From Nitrosospira sp. Nsp14 (GTDB lineage: Bacteria; Pseudomonadota; Gammaproteobacteria; Burkholderiales; Nitrosomonadaceae), in contig NZ_FOPV01000022.1 in NCBI RefSeq assembly GCF_900113575.1, forward strand, positions 1 to 47,952: a DNA stretch of 47,952 nucleotides, in the 5' to 3' direction. Of the stretch, positions 45,337 through 47,952 are shown piece by piece. Positions within the stretch are counted from its first letter, which is position 1. Every line of letters starts with the position of its first letter. The translations under genes were made by a program, and so were the position numbers. The notes under the pieces were generated by a model, which was given only the letters and a program-made list of their open reading frames with translations, made no database searches and was not told where the DNA came from.

Positions 45337-46110
45337 TTAAAGATTGTAGTCATAATCGATAATGAGCGGTGAATGATCAGAGAAGCGTTCCGTTTTGTAA
45401 ATAGAGACCGCGGTTGCCTTGGCGGCTATCCCTGGGGTGGCAATCTGGTAATCAATGCGCCACCCCACGTTCTTTGCCCACGCCTGACCCCGGTTGGACC
45501 ACCACGTATATTGCTCAGGCTGTTGATTGATGCGCCTGAATATATCTACAAATCCAAGGTCCTGAAAAACATCGCTCAGCCACGTCCGCTCTTCAGGTAG
45601 AAAACCTGAGTTTTTCTGGTTCGAGCGCCAATTCTTCAGATCGATTTCCTTATGAGCAATATTCCAGTCGCCACACAGGATAATTTCCCGGCCACAGTCC
45701 GCCAACGTCCTAAGCATGGGAAAAAAACGCTCCATAAAAAAAAACTTGGCCGCTTGCCGATGCTCGCCGCTGGAACCGGAAGGAAAGTAGATCGATATCA
45801 CGCTTAAAGACCCGAAGTCCGTTCGCAAATAGCGACCTTCGGCATCGATCTCCGGCACGCCGACTCCCTCCGTGATATTGTCCGGTTGGTGCCGCGTGTA
45901 GATGCCAACACCGCTGTAACCCCTCTTTTCAGCGCAGTGAAAGTAGCCCTGGTACCCGTCCGGAGAGGCAATTTCGCCCTTTATATCCCCAGCCTGAGCT
46001 TTTAACTCCTGTACACATACAATGTCGGCTCCTTGCAGCGGCAACCACCTGAAAAACCCCTTGCTCGCCGCAGAGCGTACGCCATTTAGATTAAGCGTTA
46101 TAATCCGCAC
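45337..46110 (-). CDS. xthA: exodeoxyribonuclease III / AP endonuclease
   Basis: DNA repair nuclease of the EEP family acting at abasic sites. 257 residues. Active-site stretches are ITLNLNGVRSA, CVQELKAQ with the metal Glu, GYSGVGIYTR, LCGDWNIAHKEIDL, and the C-terminal FSDHSPLIIDYD with the catalytic Asp-His. Divergent from pyrE with only 27 bp between start codons, so promoters must lie inside or overlap. Confidence 0.96.
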   Translation of the reverse strand: MRIITLNLNGVRSAASKGFFRWLPLQGADIVCVQELKAQAGDIKGEIASPDGYQGYFHCAEKRGYSGVGIYTRHQPDNITEGVGVPEIDAEGRYLRTDFGSLSVISIYFPSGSSGEHRQAAKFFFMERFFPMLRTLADCGREIILCGDWNIAHKEIDLKNWRSNQKNSGFLPEERTWLSDVFQDLGFVDIFRRINQQPEQYTWWSNRGQAWAKNVGWRIDYQIATPGIAAKATAVSIYKTERFSDHSPLIIDYDYNL

Positions 46111-46137
46111 GTTGTTTTTTTCCGGTTTGTCATAATC

Positions 46138-46788
46138 ATGTCAGATTTCCGGCAAGAGTTTATCAAGTTTGCAATCAGCCGCGACGTGCTCTGCTTCGGT
46201 GAATTCAAAACCAAGGCAGGGCGACTTTCGCCGTATTTTTTTAATGCCGGACTGTTCAACGACGGCGACGCGCTGAGAAAGCTTGGGCAATTTTACGCCA
46301 AAGCCATTTTGGCTGCCCAGCTTCCGTTCGATATGCTATTTGGTCCCGCCTACAAAGGCATTCCCTTGGTCAGCACGGTGTCAATTGCGCTCGCGGAGCT
46401 TGGGTACAACTACCCCTTCTGCTTTAATCGCAAGGAGACAAAGGATCATGGGGAAGGCGGTAACCTTGTGGGTGCTCCGCTTCACGGACGGGTGCTGATC
46501 GTGGACGACGTAATTTCCGCGGGTACTTCGGTGGGGGAAGCGGTTGGCTATATCCGGACGTCCCGTGCTACCCCGGGCGGGGTTGTCATTGCCCTTGATC
46601 GGATGGAACGCGGGAGCGACGAACTGTCGGCTATACAAGAAGTATATAACTCCCACAGGATTCAGGTCGCAAGCATCGCCAGTCTGGACGACATTGTAAG
46701 ATACATACGAAATGAACCGGAGCTGGCGCACAATCTGCCGGCGATCGAAGCATATCGCGCCCGTTACGGCGCTGAGCCATCAGCGTAG
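46138..46788 (+). CDS. pyrE: orotate phosphoribosyltransferase
   Basis: Makes orotidine monophosphate from orotate and PRPP in pyrimidine synthesis. 216 residues. The PRPP motif is VLIVDDVISAGTSVGE. The flexible catalytic loop is FNRKETKDHGEGG. Starts MSDFRQEFIKFAI, typical of the proteobacterial enzyme. Confidence 0.97.
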   Translation: MSDFRQEFIKFAISRDVLCFGEFKTKAGRLSPYFFNAGLFNDGDALRKLGQFYAKAILAAQLPFDMLFGPAYKGIPLVSTVSIALAELGYNYPFCFNRKETKDHGEGGNLVGAPLHGRVLIVDDVISAGTSVGEAVGYIRTSRATPGGVVIALDRMERGSDELSAIQEVYNSHRIQVASIASLDDIVRYIRNEPELAHNLPAIEAYRARYGAEPSA

Positions 46789-46844
46789 CGCACGAGTTTT
46801 CGGGGGCCGCATTCCTGAGACTCGGCCACGGCCATTGTGCAGTG

Positions 46845-47339
46845 TTATTGTACTGGGCGTGTCGCCCCTGGTCCCGCCGCCGGCAATGTCACCTCACCTG
46901 TAGAATCGAAGCGGTGGCCAAGAGCAAGTCCGGGGCCGCCGAGTCGGCCCCGCAGATGGTAGTCAACCTTGGTCTCGGTGCTGGGAAGGTCGTTCGTGGC
47001 TATTTGGAACACCTGCCGTAAGATCGCCGTCGCTGGAACGGTTACGGGCACCGTGATGACCGTTTCCCCAAAGCCCGGTATGGTCCCGCTCTGATCGCTC
47101 ACCCCGCTCGCGAAGCTCATTCCGCGCAAATCCAGGTCGAGTGCGATGCCGTCATAATCCACAGGCTTGTTACTATGGTTCTGTATTCTAAGTTGTACCG
47201 CAAAGCGCGCTTCCATACCTTCACCCTCCAGGGGTTGCATTCCAGCTATGGAAATTCGGAGCGCGTCGCCCTGGTTGAGTGCTGCGCACCCCGCAAGGAT
47301 GAGAATCAGTCCCGAGACGAGCAGCATGCGCATGTTCAT
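46845..47339 (-). CDS. LEA type 2 / WHy-domain lipoprotein
   Basis: About 164 residues from ATG 47339 (MNMRMLLVSGLILILAGCAA); starts at 47333 or 47369 are possible. The signal peptide ends in a lipobox (LAGC). The mature part has a WHy/LEA-2 beta-sandwich pattern: ARFAVQLRIQNHSNKPVDYD, then IALDLDLRGMSFASG and GETVITVPVTVP. The family is linked with desiccation and stress tolerance; function here is unproven. Confidence 0.85.
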   Translation of the reverse strand: MNMRMLLVSGLILILAGCAALNQGDALRISIAGMQPLEGEGMEARFAVQLRIQNHSNKPVDYDGIALDLDLRGMSFASGVSDQSGTIPGFGETVITVPVTVPATAILRQVFQIATNDLPSTETKVDYHLRGRLGGPGLALGHRFDSTGEVTLPAAGPGATRPVQ

Positions 47340-47493
47340 AAGATTTACCGATAGCGAATAGCTAATCATACTCGAATACCACGACTCGTGGAGAATCCGC
47401 CCTTTTGGCGAGCTGACCGGGTATATGCAGGTATGTGGCGGTAAAGGGAGGGAAGTTTGCTCTCACCCTGGGGTTGGGATATGATCCCTCCTT

Positions 47494-47793
47494 GAAGCTG
47501 GCTAGACAGTCGCCGCCTGCCTTTCGATAAGAGAGGCGGGGGGAGGAAAGTCCGGGCTCCACAGAGCAGGATGCCGGTCAACGGCCGGCCGCCGCAAGGT
47601 GAGGAATAGGGCCACAGAGACGAGCGTATTAAGTTACGGTGAAACGCGGTAACCTCCATCCGGAGCAAGACCAAATAGGCAGGCAATGATGCTGCTCGCT
47701 GAGCCTGCGGGTAGGTTGCTTGAGCGTACGGGTAACCGTGCGCCTAGAGGAATGACTGTCCTTGACAGAACCCGGCTTATCGGCCAGCTTCAA
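47494..47793 (+). ncRNA. rnpB: RNase P RNA (class A)
   Basis: Catalytic RNA that trims tRNA 5' ends. The ends pair (GAAGCTGGC with GCCAGCTTC, helix P1). Conserved cores are present: GAGGAAAGTCCGGGCTCC (P4 5' side), GGGCCACAGAGACGAG, GGTGAAACGCGGTAACCTCC, CAAATAGGCAGGC, GGGTAGGTTGCTTGAG and GACAGAACCCGGCTTATCGG (the P4 3' side and CR-V). Confidence 0.96.
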
Positions 47794-47822
47794 CCTAATT
47801 TTCCCATCTCTTCCGTAAAAAA

Positions 47823-47852
47823 AAGCGGCTTCAACTTACGTTGAAGCCGCTT
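47823..47852 (-). terminator. strong intrinsic terminator for the minus-strand gene at the right edge
   Basis: A 13-bp perfect stem AAGCGGCTTCAAC / GTTGAAGCCGCTT with a 4-nt loop. On the minus strand the stem is followed by a run of T (the A-run at 47817-47824 on the plus strand). It lies 26 bp after the stop of the partial gene at 47879. The plus-strand rnpB lacks a following T-run here, though the hairpin could still act on it. Confidence 0.85.
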
Positions 47853-47878
47853 GATCTGAAGAATTTCAGGTGATTCTT

Positions 47879-47952
47879 TTAGTGATCCATTGCCGGGGTT
47901 GAATTCTCGTTCGGCTTTTTGAGCTGGATCATGAGATCGTCGTCCCATTTGC
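47879..47952 (-). CDS. C-terminal end of an unidentified protein (partial)
   Basis: The frame enters from the right edge and ends KWDDDLMIQLKKPNENSTPA then MDH and stop. A strong terminator follows on the same strand, so a real gene end is likely. Too little is visible to name the protein. Confidence 0.6.
   Translation of the reverse strand, partial: KWDDDLMIQLKKPNENSTPAMDH

Noticed and set aside
47823-47852. Hairpin as the rnpB terminator on the plus strand
   Set aside because: No T-run follows on the plus strand, while a clear one follows on the minus strand; assigned to the minus-strand gene instead.
1-47952. CRISPR arrays, insertion sequences or an integrase
   Set aside because: No regularly spaced repeats, transposase motifs or tyrosine/serine recombinase motifs were seen on either strand.

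Overview
The window looks like chromosome of a betaproteobacterium. Nitrosomonadales is my best guess, perhaps near Nitrosospira, but that is inferred from gene order and protein style and no decisive marker is present. Supporting arrangements include the ctaC-ctaD-ctaG-DUF2970-ctaE-SURF1-ctaB-SCO cytochrome oxidase cluster, the gshA-gshB-EIIA(Man)-HPr-EI block, metX-metW, and divergent xthA/pyrE.

Layout. 1-6633: an aa3-type cytochrome c oxidase operon with copper and heme assembly factors. No heme A synthase gene is present where many relatives carry one. 6719-11884: housekeeping and stress genes (FAD-linked oxidase, BON lipoprotein, YraN, RsmI, a thioredoxin-fold protein, SixA) and a heptanucleotide tandem repeat. 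11992-17614: a large SDR/SPW/VKOR-like fusion membrane protein, a PRC-barrel protein, and kup preceded by a short coupled leader ORF. 17671-18437: a decayed fadL.

18.5-26.1 kb is an accessory region ending exactly at the 3' end of a tRNA-Arg(CCG) gene. It holds unknown genes, a GGCT-fold protein, a small membrane protein coupled to a winged-helix protein, and a minus-strand defence-like cluster. That cluster contains remnants of an Eco57I-type methylase and a PaeR7I-type endonuclease, then a nuclease-type effector and an SMC/Rad50-like ATPase resembling an ABC-three-component (ABC-3C) conflict system. The junction between these two appears deleted. A permuted NlpC/P60-like protein with a zinc ribbon follows, overlapping the ATPase by 4 nt.

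26.3-35.1 kb: a membrane-anchored c-type cytochrome, apaH, an acyltransferase, and a minus-strand glycine cleavage operon (gcvT-gcvH-gcvPA-tpx-gcvPB-pfkB-type kinase). A tandem glycine riboswitch and an intrinsic terminator control the operon. 35.4-43.5 kb: an ExeA-like ATPase with a SPOR domain, a badly degraded gshA, an intact gshB, a regulatory-type PTS (EIIA-Man, HPr, EI) and metXW. 43.5-47.95 kb: ampG, xthA, pyrE, a WHy/LEA-2 lipoprotein, RNase P RNA, and the 3' end of an unidentified gene.

The main themes are respiration and its cofactors, one-carbon/glycine metabolism, thiol chemistry with a broken glutathione branch, and an eroding genomic island. All identifications come from reading motifs and gene order by eye; no database search was run.
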